From contig JAHBSP010000005.1 in the NCBI GenBank assembly GCA_019639055.1, positions 1 through 64,000 of the forward strand: a stretch of 64,000 bases of DNA. Reading direction: 5' to 3'. This document shows, one piece after another, positions 8,136 to 16,364 of this stretch. Position 1 is the first letter of the stretch. Each line of letters begins with the position of its first letter. The position numbers and the translations under genes were made by a program. The DNA comes from Microbacteriaceae bacterium. Lineage in GTDB: Bacteria; Actinomycetota; Actinomycetes; Actinomycetales; Microbacteriaceae. The notes beneath the pieces were generated by a model. The model saw only the letters and a program-made list of their open reading frames with translations, was not told the origin of the DNA and did not search any database.

Positions 8136-9239
8136 CTAGGCGTTTCTGACCGTACTTTTTATTGCTAGGTCACGGAGGCGCATCCTAGGGCCGCTGGCCA
8201 AAGTATCTGTTTCAAGGGCGGTGCGGGCAGCCTCGAGGTTTCGCGAAATCATTCTCTCGACCGTGTCTCTGGAGCCCGTGCTCTCAATAGTTGTGCGGAG
8301 CATCTGCACCTGCTCTGCCGTGAGTGTGCGATCTCCTAAAAGTTCATCGAAGACTCTACGAGTGGATGCTGGCAGTTTTCCGCGAGTAAGTGCCACTAAA
8401 ACTGTGCGCTTTCCCTCGCGAAGATCATCACCCGCAGGTTTGCCGGTAAGTGCCTCATCGCCAAACACTCCCAGTAGGTCATCTCTTAGTTGGTAAGCGA
8501 TTCCGAGAGGTAGTCCGAAGTCGCTCAGCACCTGCAACTGTTCACCAATGGCGCCAGCCATGGCAGCGCCTATTCTCAGTGGCGCCTCTACGCTGTATCT
8601 AGCAGATTTGTGCACCAGCACCCGCTGAGCCCTTGCTAGTTGCTCGTCATCACCGGCAAATTCCCAAGCGCTCTCCTCAGTGACATCAAGGAACTGCCCG
8701 AGAGTTACTTCTGTGCGCATGCGGTTTAGTTCATTAGCTGTTGCGGTTTTAACCTCTGGCGACTCAATCAGATTTAGTGCCATTCCGAATAATTCGTCAG
8801 ACCAGACCAGCAGCAAGTCACCTAATAGGATTGCGCCTGACATCCCGTATCTATCCGGGTCCCCACTGTATCCGCGCTCGCGATGGAGGTTGGCCAATTC
8901 TACGTGGGCTGCATCTAGGCCACGTCTAGTGTCAGAGTTATCAATCAGGTCATCATGAACTAAAGCTGCGGCGTGAAAGAACTCAATTCCAGCTGCAAGC
9001 AAGTACACGGCTTTCATCGGAACAGATTCAGAACCGGAAGGGTCAAGTGGGTCTGTTCCTGGTAGGCAAGACATATATCCCCAGTATGCAAACTGTGCCC
9101 TGGTGCGTTTTCCGCCACTCATCAGCTTAGAAGCGAAGTCGAAAAGCGGTGCTGCATCCTTCAAATCCGTGAATTCTTCACGCTTGCGCTCGATGAACTG
9201 GGATATTACTCGATTTACGATTTCATGTACTTCTGCCAC
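8136..9239 (-). CDS. idsA: Polyprenyl diphosphate synthase (IdsA-type)
   Basis: A 367-residue trans-isoprenyl diphosphate synthase that extends allylic diphosphates with isopentenyl diphosphate. The first aspartate-rich motif is DDLID (96-100), followed by NSDTRRG. The second is DDLLGVFGD (253-261). GGKRTR (43-47) binds substrate phosphate. It is in the length range of actinobacterial geranylgeranyl or longer-chain synthases, with products going to menaquinone, carotenoids or carrier lipids; product length cannot be decided by eye. The start is a GTG at 9239-9237; an ATG 8 nt upstream is out of frame. It is convergent with the Rv2175c-like gene, as idsA2 is near Rv2175c in mycobacteria. Confidence 0.92.
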   Translation of the reverse strand: MAEVHEIVNRVISQFIERKREEFTDLKDAAPLFDFASKLMSGGKRTRAQFAYWGYMSCLPGTDPLDPSGSESVPMKAVYLLAAGIEFFHAAALVHDDLIDNSDTRRGLDAAHVELANLHRERGYSGDPDRYGMSGAILLGDLLLVWSDELFGMALNLIESPEVKTATANELNRMRTEVTLGQFLDVTEESAWEFAGDDEQLARAQRVLVHKSARYSVEAPLRIGAAMAGAIGEQLQVLSDFGLPLGIAYQLRDDLLGVFGDEALTGKPAGDDLREGKRTVLVALTRGKLPASTRRVFDELLGDRTLTAEQVQMLRTTIESTGSRDTVERMISRNLEAARTALETDTLASGPRMRLRDLAIKSTVRNA

Positions 9240-9301
9240 ATGCCCATACTATTCCGAGGATTACGGCTTACAATATCGCTAAGCGAAAAGGATTTAAAAA
9301 T

Positions 9302-9664
9302 ATGGCACTTTCCGAAAGGGAACAGAGACTACTTGAAGAGATGGAGCGCAATCTCTATAAGAGTGATGCCGATTTTGTAGAGCGTCCAGATAGTTTTTCT
9401 CCCAGCGTGCGTAACATTACACTCGGCGTAGTTACAGCTGTTGTCGGTATTGGCATCATGATTACGGGAGTGAGTATTCAGACCCTATGGCTGGGAATAA
9501 TTGGATTCGCTGTTATGTTCCTTGGGGTGTTGTTAACGCTTAAGCAGGATAAGACCAAGCCAGCAAAAGTTTCTGGTAAATCCACAAACACCACCAATGC
9601 TTCAAAAAGCTTCATGCAAAAAGCCCAGGATCGCTGGGAAAAACGTCAAAATCCTGACGAATAA
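9302..9664 (+). CDS. DUF3040 membrane protein
   Basis: A 120-residue small membrane protein. The N terminus ALSEREQRLLEEMERNL is the family signature of DUF3040, found in Actinobacteria and often located just before mraZ. Two transmembrane helices occupy about 39-59 and 62-80, followed by a Lys/Ser/Thr-rich cytoplasmic tail. ATG start at 9302, preceded by AAAAGGA. It is followed by a rho-independent terminator at 9756-9780, so it appears to be transcribed apart from the division cluster. Function is unknown; conserved proximity to mraZ suggests a link to division or wall growth. Confidence 0.88.
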   Translation: MALSEREQRLLEEMERNLYKSDADFVERPDSFSPSVRNITLGVVTAVVGIGIMITGVSIQTLWLGIIGFAVMFLGVLLTLKQDKTKPAKVSGKSTNTTNASKSFMQKAQDRWEKRQNPDE

Positions 9665-9755
9665 TTTTAAGCAGCTCAGTATGAGCCTAAATTAGCAGCA
9701 TCCCAGGTTTCAGTTCAATACAGTATGGAAACAATAAGACACGCTGAACTCCATT

Positions 9756-9780
9756 TACCCCCACCGGGGGTATTTTTTTT
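9756..9780 (+). terminator. Rho-independent terminator after DUF3040
   Basis: A 7-bp stem (TACCCCC paired with GGGGGTA) with a 3-nt loop at 9756-9772 is followed directly by eight T residues (9773-9780). It lies 91 nt after the DUF3040 stop codon and upstream of the mraZ promoter region, so it insulates the division cluster. Confidence 0.85.
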
Positions 9781-9814
9781 GTTTTCCTGAGACTTTTTTG
9801 AGTAACTGACACTA

Positions 9815-9840
9815 AAAATCCCCAATGAACTAGGGATTTT
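9815..9840 (+). terminator. Second AT-rich hairpin upstream of mraZ
   Basis: AAAATCCC (9815-9822) can pair with GGGATTTT (9833-9840) across a 10-nt loop, followed by ATAGATTTTTT. It could be a backup terminator for upstream transcription. It lies upstream of the likely mraZ promoter, so a leader-RNA role is less likely. Confidence 0.4.
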
Positions 9841-9880
9841 ATAGATTTTTTCGAATCAAACATGAAAATTACTCCACCTC

Positions 9881-9907
9881 TTGTGTTCTGATATTTCAAG
9901 GTATATT
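9881..9907 (+). promoter_or_regulatory. Possible mraZ promoter
   Basis: TATATT at 9902-9907 resembles a -10 box. TTGTGT at 9881-9886 is a weak -35 candidate at a short 15-bp spacing. Transcription would start near 9914, about 23 bp before the MraZ-type repeats. The assignment rests only on box similarity and position. Confidence 0.35.
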
Positions 9908-9936
9908 CTCGAGAAACGCCAAAAAACTTTGCGTTG

Positions 9937-9966
9937 GTGGTTGAAAGTGGAGTAAAGTGGAGGAAA
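9937..9966 (+). promoter_or_regulatory. MraZ operator: three GTGGNNNAAA direct repeats
   Basis: Three consecutive copies of GTGGNNNAAA start at 9937, 9947 and 9957, with an exact 10-bp period, ending about 20 bp before the mraZ ribosome-binding site. MraZ proteins bind short G-rich direct repeats spaced by about one helical turn upstream of their own gene, so this is very likely the autoregulatory operator of the division cluster. Lying downstream of the candidate -10 box, it fits repression by a roadblock or occlusion mechanism. Confidence 0.75.
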
Positions 9967-9995
9967 ATTCCCGTTCTGGCCGGAGAGGAGGGTAA

Positions 9996-10427
9996 GTGTT
10001 CTTCGGTACACATATGCCTAAACTCGACGAAAAAGGACGTCTGGTTATTCCTGCTAAGTACAGGCAGGCGCTTGCCCAGGGTGTAGTTATCACCAAGGGT
10101 CAGGATCGTTGCTTGTACTTATTCCCAATCGCACAATTCGAAGAGCTGGCGCAAAGGATCCAATCTGCTCCAATGACGAGCAAGAACATCCGCGAGTACC
10201 AGCGTCTATTCCTGGCCGCAGCATCCGATGAAATACCAGACAAGCAGAATCGACTAACCATTCCGCCAATCTTGCGTGAATACGCAGGGCTTGACCGTGA
10301 CTTAGTGGTTACCGGTGTTGGTTCTCGTTTAGAGATCTGGGATGCAAATGCTTGGAACGAATATGAGGCAGCGCATATCGATGCGTATTCAGAGCTCGCG
10401 GAGGAGGTGGTCGAGGGTAGTTTCTAA
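9996..10427 (+). CDS. mraZ: Transcriptional regulator MraZ
   Basis: A 143-residue MraZ with two AbrB-like half domains. The first opens MFFGTHMPKLDEKGRLVIPA and the second contains DEIPDKQNRLTIPPILREYA. Both carry the conserved D-x3-R-hydrophobic-x-IP pattern of the fold. MraZ forms a ring-shaped oligomer that binds repeats upstream of the division cluster and represses it. The start is GTG at 9996, with AGAGGAGG directly upstream at a short spacing of about 4 nt. It is the first gene of the cluster, with its presumed operator 30-60 bp upstream. Confidence 0.95.
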   Translation: MFFGTHMPKLDEKGRLVIPAKYRQALAQGVVITKGQDRCLYLFPIAQFEELAQRIQSAPMTSKNIREYQRLFLAAASDEIPDKQNRLTIPPILREYAGLDRDLVVTGVGSRLEIWDANAWNEYEAAHIDAYSELAEEVVEGSF

Positions 10428-10498
10428 CCCTTGGTACTGATTCCTGGCTTTGAGCTCGGAGGTACTTCCCCGATTTCCGATATTAAAGACGGGAATCA

Positions 10499-11455
10499 GT
10501 GTCAAGGGATAGCGCCCTTAATATGTTGTCCACTGAAATCCACAAACCAGTATTGCTTGAAGCGGTAACAAGATTATTGTCACCCTCACTAGCCGATTCA
10601 AAGAGCATTTATTTAGACATGACTCTCGGTATGGGTGGTCACGCCAGAGCAATTCTTGAAGCAAACCCAAATGCTTCTCTAATCGGAATTGACAGGGATA
10701 CCGATGCGCTAAAAATTGCGTCTGAGAACCTGAAAGATTTTGGTGACCGCGTCGAACTTCACCATGCGGTATTCGATGACGTCAGTAGTGTGCTTAACGG
10801 CAGGAAAATCAATGCTGCCCTTCTAGACCTTGGCGTTTCTTCACTTCAGTTAGACAGTGATGAGCGCGGTTTTGCATATTCAAGAGACACCATCCTCGAT
10901 ATGAGAATGGATCAGAGTTCAGGAGTGTCTGCAGCAGAATTTCTTGCAACAGCATCTATCGGGCAATTGCGCTCAGTTTTTGAAAAATACGGTGAAGAGA
11001 AACTCGCAGCTCGTTATGCGCGCGCAATTAAAGAAAGCTCAGTTTCACCAAAAACTACTGGCGAGTTGGTGCAGATATTGCAGGATGCCACACCCGCAGC
11101 TCTAAAAAACCAGGGACACCCAGCAAAACGGGTGTTCCAAGCACTGCGTATTTACCTAAATCAGGAACTTACCGTACTTGAGGATGCACTTCCCACAGTT
11201 CTAGATTCTCTGACAGTTGGCGGAAGAGTCGTGGTGCTTTCGTACCACTCCTTGGAAGACAAAATCACTAAACGCATCTTTGACAGTGCATTACAAAGTG
11301 CGGCACCTCCCGGACTACCTGTTGAGCCTGAACACTTGGCAGCAAAATTTGGTGCGGTTATTCGTGGAAGTGAAAAGGCATCCGAAGTGGAAATTTTAGA
11401 AAACCCTCGCGCAAAGAGTGTGCTTATGCGCTCAATCGAGAGGGTGCGTAATTAA
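10499..11455 (+). CDS. rsmH: 16S rRNA (cytosine(1402)-N(4))-methyltransferase
   Basis: A 318-residue SAM-dependent methyltransferase (MraW/RsmH) that modifies C1402 in the decoding centre of 16S rRNA. Visible motifs are HKPVLLEAV near the start, the SAM-binding DMTLGMGGHARAIL, LDLGVSSLQLDSDERGF, and VVVLSYHSLEDKITKR. The GTG at 10499 gives an 8-residue N-terminal extension and has only a weak GGGAA upstream. The ATG at 10523, starting MLSTEIHKPVLL, is an equally plausible start. The stop codon overlaps the ATG of ftsL by one base, implying coupled translation. Confidence 0.95.
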   Translation: MSRDSALNMLSTEIHKPVLLEAVTRLLSPSLADSKSIYLDMTLGMGGHARAILEANPNASLIGIDRDTDALKIASENLKDFGDRVELHHAVFDDVSSVLNGRKINAALLDLGVSSLQLDSDERGFAYSRDTILDMRMDQSSGVSAAEFLATASIGQLRSVFEKYGEEKLAARYARAIKESSVSPKTTGELVQILQDATPAALKNQGHPAKRVFQALRIYLNQELTVLEDALPTVLDSLTVGGRVVVLSYHSLEDKITKRIFDSALQSAAPPGLPVEPEHLAAKFGAVIRGSEKASEVEILENPRAKSVLMRSIERVRN

Positions 11456-12096
11456 TGAGTAATGCTTTAAGAATTTCTCGGCCAGCCGGGTTTACTGACA
11501 ACGCAGTGGCGCAAAGACCAATACGCGAAATACCGGGGCAAATTAGCGAACCTAAAAAGGGACGGCTAAGAGCGGTTACTAACACTCAGACTTCTGCGCG
11601 TACTAAAAGTCGCCCTAAAATTCAGTTTGCAGTGGTGAGCGTTTTAGGGTTAGCGCTAATTATGGGCGCCCAATTGATTATGAGCCTGGTGCTAAGCGAT
11701 GGGGCGTACCAGTTATCGAGACTCAAGACTGAAACAGTGCAGTTGCAGAGAACGACTGCGGATCTTTCACAAAAGATTGAAGTTCTTGCTTCGCCACAGA
11801 ATCTAGCGGTTTCGGCAGAGAAGTTGGGGATGGTCAGTGCGACTCGTCCGGCATTCCTGAATCTGAATACCGGAGTAGTTACTGCCGGCGTTAAGAACAT
11901 CGGCAGAGGCACATCATTGTTAGGTAAGACTTCAGTCTCCAACATTGCTCTTGAGAAGTTGGGTTATCTAACTGTCCTCGCGCCAGAAACAAGTGAAACA
12001 GAAATATTTTCAACGACGACAACCACCACAACAACGAATACATCCGCAAACGATCCGAACTCTACCGGCATAATTGCTGGCCCAAAGACTAACTAA
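11455..12096 (+). CDS. ftsL: FtsL-like cell division protein
   Basis: A 213-residue bitopic protein. It has a basic cytoplasmic N terminus (1-60), one transmembrane helix (about 61-82), then a heptad-rich coiled coil (about 88-118) ending in an EKLGMV-type turn. This is the FtsL/DivIC topology, and the gene sits between rsmH and ftsI where ftsL is expected. The sequence is poorly conserved, so position and topology carry the call. The C terminus is unusually long and contains an eight-threonine run (codons near 12012-12040) before a Gly/Pro tail. FtsL joins FtsQ and a FtsB-like partner to activate FtsW-FtsI. Confidence 0.8.
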   Translation: MSNALRISRPAGFTDNAVAQRPIREIPGQISEPKKGRLRAVTNTQTSARTKSRPKIQFAVVSVLGLALIMGAQLIMSLVLSDGAYQLSRLKTETVQLQRTTADLSQKIEVLASPQNLAVSAEKLGMVSATRPAFLNLNTGVVTAGVKNIGRGTSLLGKTSVSNIALEKLGYLTVLAPETSETEIFSTTTTTTTTNTSANDPNSTGIIAGPKTN

Positions 12097-12105
12097 AGCA
12101 GGAAT

Positions 12106-13866
12106 ATGCAAAGCGTATTTATGACCAGAAGACGCGTGCTATTTGGAGCAATCCTAGTGGTTGCGCTTATCGCTGCTTTTGTTATTCGGTTGGTAGATAT
12201 TCAGGTTGTGCGTGCAGGTGAGATAAACAAGCAAGCAGATGGCCGTCGCGTTGTAACCAGCCCGATATACGGCGAACGAGGCACAATTTATGATGCCAAC
12301 GGTCAGGTCCTCGGTGAAACCGTCATAAAGTACAACATCACCGCAGCGCCTAATAATGTGATGCCTTTTAGTTCCAGAAGGCTTCCAGATGGAACTGTTG
12401 AAAAGATCCCACTTGAACAGGTAGTTAATGAACTCTCCGAAATAGTGCAGGTTCCTGCTGATCAAATCATGTCAGCCATAACTACGGACCCTGAAGCAAA
12501 CTTTGCTTACATCGCTAAAAGGGTAGATTTTGATACATACCAACGGGTAAAAGAATTGGGCATCAGCTGGCTTTACTCTGAGCAAGTTCCTACCAGAATT
12601 TATCCCAAAGGGGCTGTGGCTGGAAACATTGTGGGCTTCCTAAACGAGGTCGGTGGCACCGGTGTTGAGAACTTTGCAAACCAATGCTTACAGGCTGTGG
12701 ATGGCAGTGAAACCTACGAGCGTAGTGCTGATGGGGTGCGCATCCCCGGTTCAGATATTGTCGTCGAACAAGCACAGGATGGTGGGGACGTAACCCTCAC
12801 AATTGATGCTGATTTGCAGTGGTTCGTTCAACAGGCGCTACAAGAAACTACCAAGGAGCTTGGCGCTAAGTGGAGTATGGCAATAGTCATGGAGGTTGAA
12901 ACCGGAAAACTTCGCGCAGTTGCCGAATATCCGGTGGCTGATCCTAACTATCCTGGGGCAACCGAGGCAGAAACATGGACCAGCCGAAGTTTCACTTACC
13001 TATTCGAGCCCGGTTCAACCTTCAAATCGCTGACTACCGCAATGATGTTAGATGCTGGTGTGCTCACTCCTACAACTAAATTTTCAGTTCCAGGAAAGTG
13101 GCAACCACGCACCGGGGTGAATGTCACTGACTCTTGGAATCACGGTACTTTACAACTAACTACAGCAGGAATTCTTATTAAAAGCTCAAATATCGGTACC
13201 TCACAGATGGCCGATCTAATGAGTAAGGAAGATCGCTACAATTACTTCAAGAAGTTCGGTATTGGAACCAAAACTGACTCAGGTTTCTTGGGTGAAACAC
13301 ACGGAAGTCTCGCAAAGGCAGCCAATTGGGACAATCAATCCAACTACACAATCATGTTTGGACAGGGTGTTTCTGTAACAGCTGTGCAATTGGCAAGTGC
13401 ATACCAGGCAATCGGCAATGAAGGACTGAGACTTCCAGTACAACTGGTTGAGAACTGCACACTGCCAAGCGGTGAAGTAATTGAACCAGAACAGGAAGAA
13501 CCAGTGCAGGTTGTTTCTCCTGGCGCGGCAAACACCACAATCAACATCCTTGAGAATCTAGTAAATAATTCTTGGTTAACCTCCAGACTTCAGATTGATG
13601 GTTACCGGGTAGCTGTTAAAACCGGTACTGCTGAGGTTGCTAAGGGCGGAAAATACGTTAAAGGACTTTACGTTACTTCAAACGCCGGGCTATTCCCCGC
13701 AGAGGATCCGAAGTATGTAGTGATCGCAGTTATGGGCGAGCCAACAAAGGACAAGACTTCTGGGGCTGTGTCCCCACTTTGGAAGCAGATTGCCACTCAC
13801 GTGATTAAGCATTACAAGATTGCACCTTCGACCACCAAGAGTCCTACAATTGCTCAAGAGTGGTAA
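12106..13866 (+). CDS. ftsI: Division-specific peptidoglycan transpeptidase FtsI (PBP2/PbpB)
   Basis: A 586-residue class B penicillin-binding protein that cross-links septal peptidoglycan. One N-terminal membrane helix (11-30) precedes the pedestal domain, which has RGTIYDANG (58-66). The transpeptidase domain shows STFK (304-307, nucleophile Ser304), SSN (360-362) and KTGTAE (505-510). No PASTA repeats follow. It is preceded by AGGAAT and ATG at 12106. In most Actinobacteria murE would follow; here murF starts 18 bp downstream. It works with the FtsW glycosyltransferase encoded in the same cluster. Confidence 0.96.
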   Translation: MQSVFMTRRRVLFGAILVVALIAAFVIRLVDIQVVRAGEINKQADGRRVVTSPIYGERGTIYDANGQVLGETVIKYNITAAPNNVMPFSSRRLPDGTVEKIPLEQVVNELSEIVQVPADQIMSAITTDPEANFAYIAKRVDFDTYQRVKELGISWLYSEQVPTRIYPKGAVAGNIVGFLNEVGGTGVENFANQCLQAVDGSETYERSADGVRIPGSDIVVEQAQDGGDVTLTIDADLQWFVQQALQETTKELGAKWSMAIVMEVETGKLRAVAEYPVADPNYPGATEAETWTSRSFTYLFEPGSTFKSLTTAMMLDAGVLTPTTKFSVPGKWQPRTGVNVTDSWNHGTLQLTTAGILIKSSNIGTSQMADLMSKEDRYNYFKKFGIGTKTDSGFLGETHGSLAKAANWDNQSNYTIMFGQGVSVTAVQLASAYQAIGNEGLRLPVQLVENCTLPSGEVIEPEQEEPVQVVSPGAANTTINILENLVNNSWLTSRLQIDGYRVAVKTGTAEVAKGGKYVKGLYVTSNAGLFPAEDPKYVVIAVMGEPTKDKTSGAVSPLWKQIATHVIKHYKIAPSTTKSPTIAQEW

Positions 13867-13884
13867 GTCGAGGAGGCATAAATA

Positions 13885-15276
13885 TTGCTTAAATCCCTGG
13901 TTTCAGAAATAGCAGCAGATATAGCAGGGAGAGTTGTCTCTGGTGGCGATAAAGAAATTTCAGGAACTGTAAGAACTAACTCACTTTTGGTTCGCTCTGG
14001 GGATGTCTTTGTAGCACTTCGAGGTAGCCAGACTGACGGGCATAAATTCATCGCCGACGCTATCACAAGAGGTGCTTCGCTAATCATCGCAGAGGAATGC
14101 GATTATGAGGCACCTGCAGTAATCCTGGTGAAGGATTCCCTCCAGGCACTTTCAGTCTTCGGTTCAGCTAATGTGCGCAAAGCGCGAGAAGGTGGCATGA
14201 AAGTGTATGCGGTTACTGGCTCGAATGGGAAAACCACTACCAAAAACATGCTGGCTGCGATTCTGAGCGAAGTTGGAGATACTGTTTTCCCCGAAAACTC
14301 TTTCAATAATTTGGTTGGAGCGCCACTGACGATGCTTAAAGTGGACGAGAACACTAAGTTCTTGAGCCTTGAGTTTGGTGCAAATCGACTTGGAACTATC
14401 GCAAAGTTAGCGGCTTCAGCCACGCCAGATACCGCGATTGTTCTAAAAGTAGGACTCTCACACGTGGGCGAGTTTGGATCAATTGAACAGGTGAGATTAG
14501 CGAAGGCAGAACTTGCTCAAGCGGTTTCTCACCGAGGATTTTTAATTCTGAATGGTGACGATCCACTGGTAACAACCATGGATGTATTGACAACTGCCAA
14601 AGTCTACAGATTCGGGCTCGATTCGAGTAACGATTTTTGGGCAGATAATGTCGAGTCAAGTATTTCTGGAACCAGCTTCACAGTGCATTTTCCAACGGGA
14701 GCAACCCTGCCGGTGCAACTGAGAATTTTGGGTGAGCATCACGTTTACAACGCTTTAGCGGCGCTTGCAGCTACCTATGTCAATGGTATTGATCCTGCTT
14801 TAGCAATTAGGGCTTTGGAAGGGATGCCAAGAGCGGCCAGATGGCGCATGGAATTACTCCCAGCACAGGGTTTTACCGTAATAAATGATGGCTACAACGC
14901 GTCTCCAGACTCAATGTCCGCCGCCCTGCGCACACTTGCGCATCTGGGACGATCAGGTCATAGAACAATTGCTCTGCTCGGTGGAATGGCGAATTTGGGC
15001 GATGAATCCTATGAAGAACATGATCGCATCGGTAGATTGGTGGTTAGGCTCAATATTTCCAAACTTTTTGTTGTAGGAGAATTGGGTAAAGGTATTCATA
15101 ATGCTGCAACACACGAGGGTTCATGGGACGGTGAAAGTGAATGGGTTGCTGATAATGAAGAGGCAATAAAAATAATTCAAGCCACTGTACAACCGGGGGA
15201 TATTGTTTTGACTAAGGGGTCTAACATTCTGAAGCTCTGGGAAGTGGGCGATAAATTAGCGGGGGTTGTTGATTGA
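13885..15276 (+). CDS. murF: UDP-N-acetylmuramoyl-tripeptide--D-alanyl-D-alanine ligase
   Basis: A 463-residue Mur ligase adding D-Ala-D-Ala to the UDP-MurNAc-tripeptide. The ATP loop is GSNGKTTTKNM. Other marks are FGANRLGTI, the SHVGEFGS segment of the central domain, and NDGYNASPDSM in the C-terminal domain, all typical of MurF rather than MurE. The start is TTG at 13885 behind a perfect AGGAGG (13871-13876) at 8-nt spacing. Its last four bases overlap the start of mraY (TTGA). It directly follows ftsI, without the usual murE between them. Confidence 0.95.
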   Translation: MLKSLVSEIAADIAGRVVSGGDKEISGTVRTNSLLVRSGDVFVALRGSQTDGHKFIADAITRGASLIIAEECDYEAPAVILVKDSLQALSVFGSANVRKAREGGMKVYAVTGSNGKTTTKNMLAAILSEVGDTVFPENSFNNLVGAPLTMLKVDENTKFLSLEFGANRLGTIAKLAASATPDTAIVLKVGLSHVGEFGSIEQVRLAKAELAQAVSHRGFLILNGDDPLVTTMDVLTTAKVYRFGLDSSNDFWADNVESSISGTSFTVHFPTGATLPVQLRILGEHHVYNALAALAATYVNGIDPALAIRALEGMPRAARWRMELLPAQGFTVINDGYNASPDSMSAALRTLAHLGRSGHRTIALLGGMANLGDESYEEHDRIGRLVVRLNISKLFVVGELGKGIHNAATHEGSWDGESEWVADNEEAIKIIQATVQPGDIVLTKGSNILKLWEVGDKLAGVVD

Positions 15277-16364
15277 GAGCGCTACTTACAGCTGCTGGCG
15301 TGGCTCTAGTTTTTTCACTACTGGTTACCCCACTCTTTATAAAACTTTTTAAGAAAATTGGTTGGGGACAATACATCTGGTGGGATCTCCCCAAATCTCA
15401 CGAAGCAAAACGCGGTAAACCAACCATGGGTGGGCTGGTTCTGATATCCGCGACACTCGTTGGGTATTTCGTTGGGAAATTTGTCAATGGTGAAAGCCCT
15501 ACGATCAGTGCTCTACTCGTGCTCTACATGATGGTGGGCCTTGGAATCGTTGGCTTCATTGATGACTACCTAAAAATATCGCGTAAACAGAGCCTAGGTC
15601 TCGGAGAGCTAGCCAAAATTACCGGACAAGTTATTGTTGCCGTGTCGTTTGCTGTTGCCGCCACCCTGATTAGCGATCGGGGGATGACACCAGCCTCTAC
15701 TGCCATATCGTTAGTGAGGGATATAACACCAGACCTTTATATGATTTGGGGAGTTGCAGGACTAATCATTATTTGGGTGTGGATTACCGGAATTACAGTT
15801 GCCACAACCAACGCGGTTAACCTAACTGATGGGCTTGATGGGCTGGCTGCCGGTGCATCTATTCTCTCTATTGGATCTTTCGTGATTATCAACTTCTGGC
15901 AGTGGAATCAATCATGTACAAACATCAATATTGATCCTGAATTTGCCGATAAATGCTACCAAGTCCTATACCCTCTCGACCTGGCTGTAGTAGCGGCAGC
16001 TATTTGTGGGGCACTGGTCGGGTTCCTTTGGCATAACACCAACCCGGCAAAAATCATCATGGGTGATAACGGTTCCCTTGCCCTAGGTGGTGCGCTTGCC
16101 GCACTTGCCATCCTCAGCCGCACAGAGCTTTTGCTAGTTCTTATCGGTGGACTTTTCGTGGTAATTACCCTTTCAGTAATTATTCAAAGGCTTTACTTCA
16201 AGATTTCAGGAGGCAAGCGAGTCTTTCTGATGGCACCGCTTCACCACCATTTCGAACTTAAGGGTTGGCAAGAGGTCACTATCGTGGTTAGGTTCTGGAT
16301 CATTGCCGGACTCTTCGCAGCTGCAGGTATTGGAATTTTCTACACGGAGTGGCTGTACCGCTAG
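15273..16364 (+). CDS. mraY: Phospho-N-acetylmuramoyl-pentapeptide-transferase
   Basis: A 363-residue polytopic membrane enzyme that transfers phospho-MurNAc-pentapeptide to undecaprenyl phosphate, forming lipid I. MraY signatures are KRGKPTMGG near residue 50, the acidic pair in FIDDYLK, NAVNLTDGLDGLAAG, MGDNGSLALGG and APLHHHFELKGW. About ten transmembrane helices are evident. The start is TTG at 15273, overlapping the murF stop as TTGA, so translation is probably coupled. The product feeds MurG, encoded downstream. Confidence 0.96.
   Translation: MRALLTAAGVALVFSLLVTPLFIKLFKKIGWGQYIWWDLPKSHEAKRGKPTMGGLVLISATLVGYFVGKFVNGESPTISALLVLYMMVGLGIVGFIDDYLKISRKQSLGLGELAKITGQVIVAVSFAVAATLISDRGMTPASTAISLVRDITPDLYMIWGVAGLIIIWVWITGITVATTNAVNLTDGLDGLAAGASILSIGSFVIINFWQWNQSCTNINIDPEFADKCYQVLYPLDLAVVAAAICGALVGFLWHNTNPAKIIMGDNGSLALGGALAALAILSRTELLLVLIGGLFVVITLSVIIQRLYFKISGGKRVFLMAPLHHHFELKGWQEVTIVVRFWIIAGLFAAAGIGIFYTEWLYR

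Larger units (their letters stand above)
9665..9995. other. Gene-free stretch between DUF3040 and mraZ
   Basis: This 331-bp stretch is the only gap above 300 bp without a gene. No open frame in it looks coding. It holds an intrinsic terminator (9756-9780), a second AT-rich hairpin (9815-9840), a possible promoter (9881-9907), the MraZ-type direct repeats (9937-9966) and the mraZ ribosome-binding site. It is clearly more AT-rich than the flanking genes. Confidence 0.7.
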
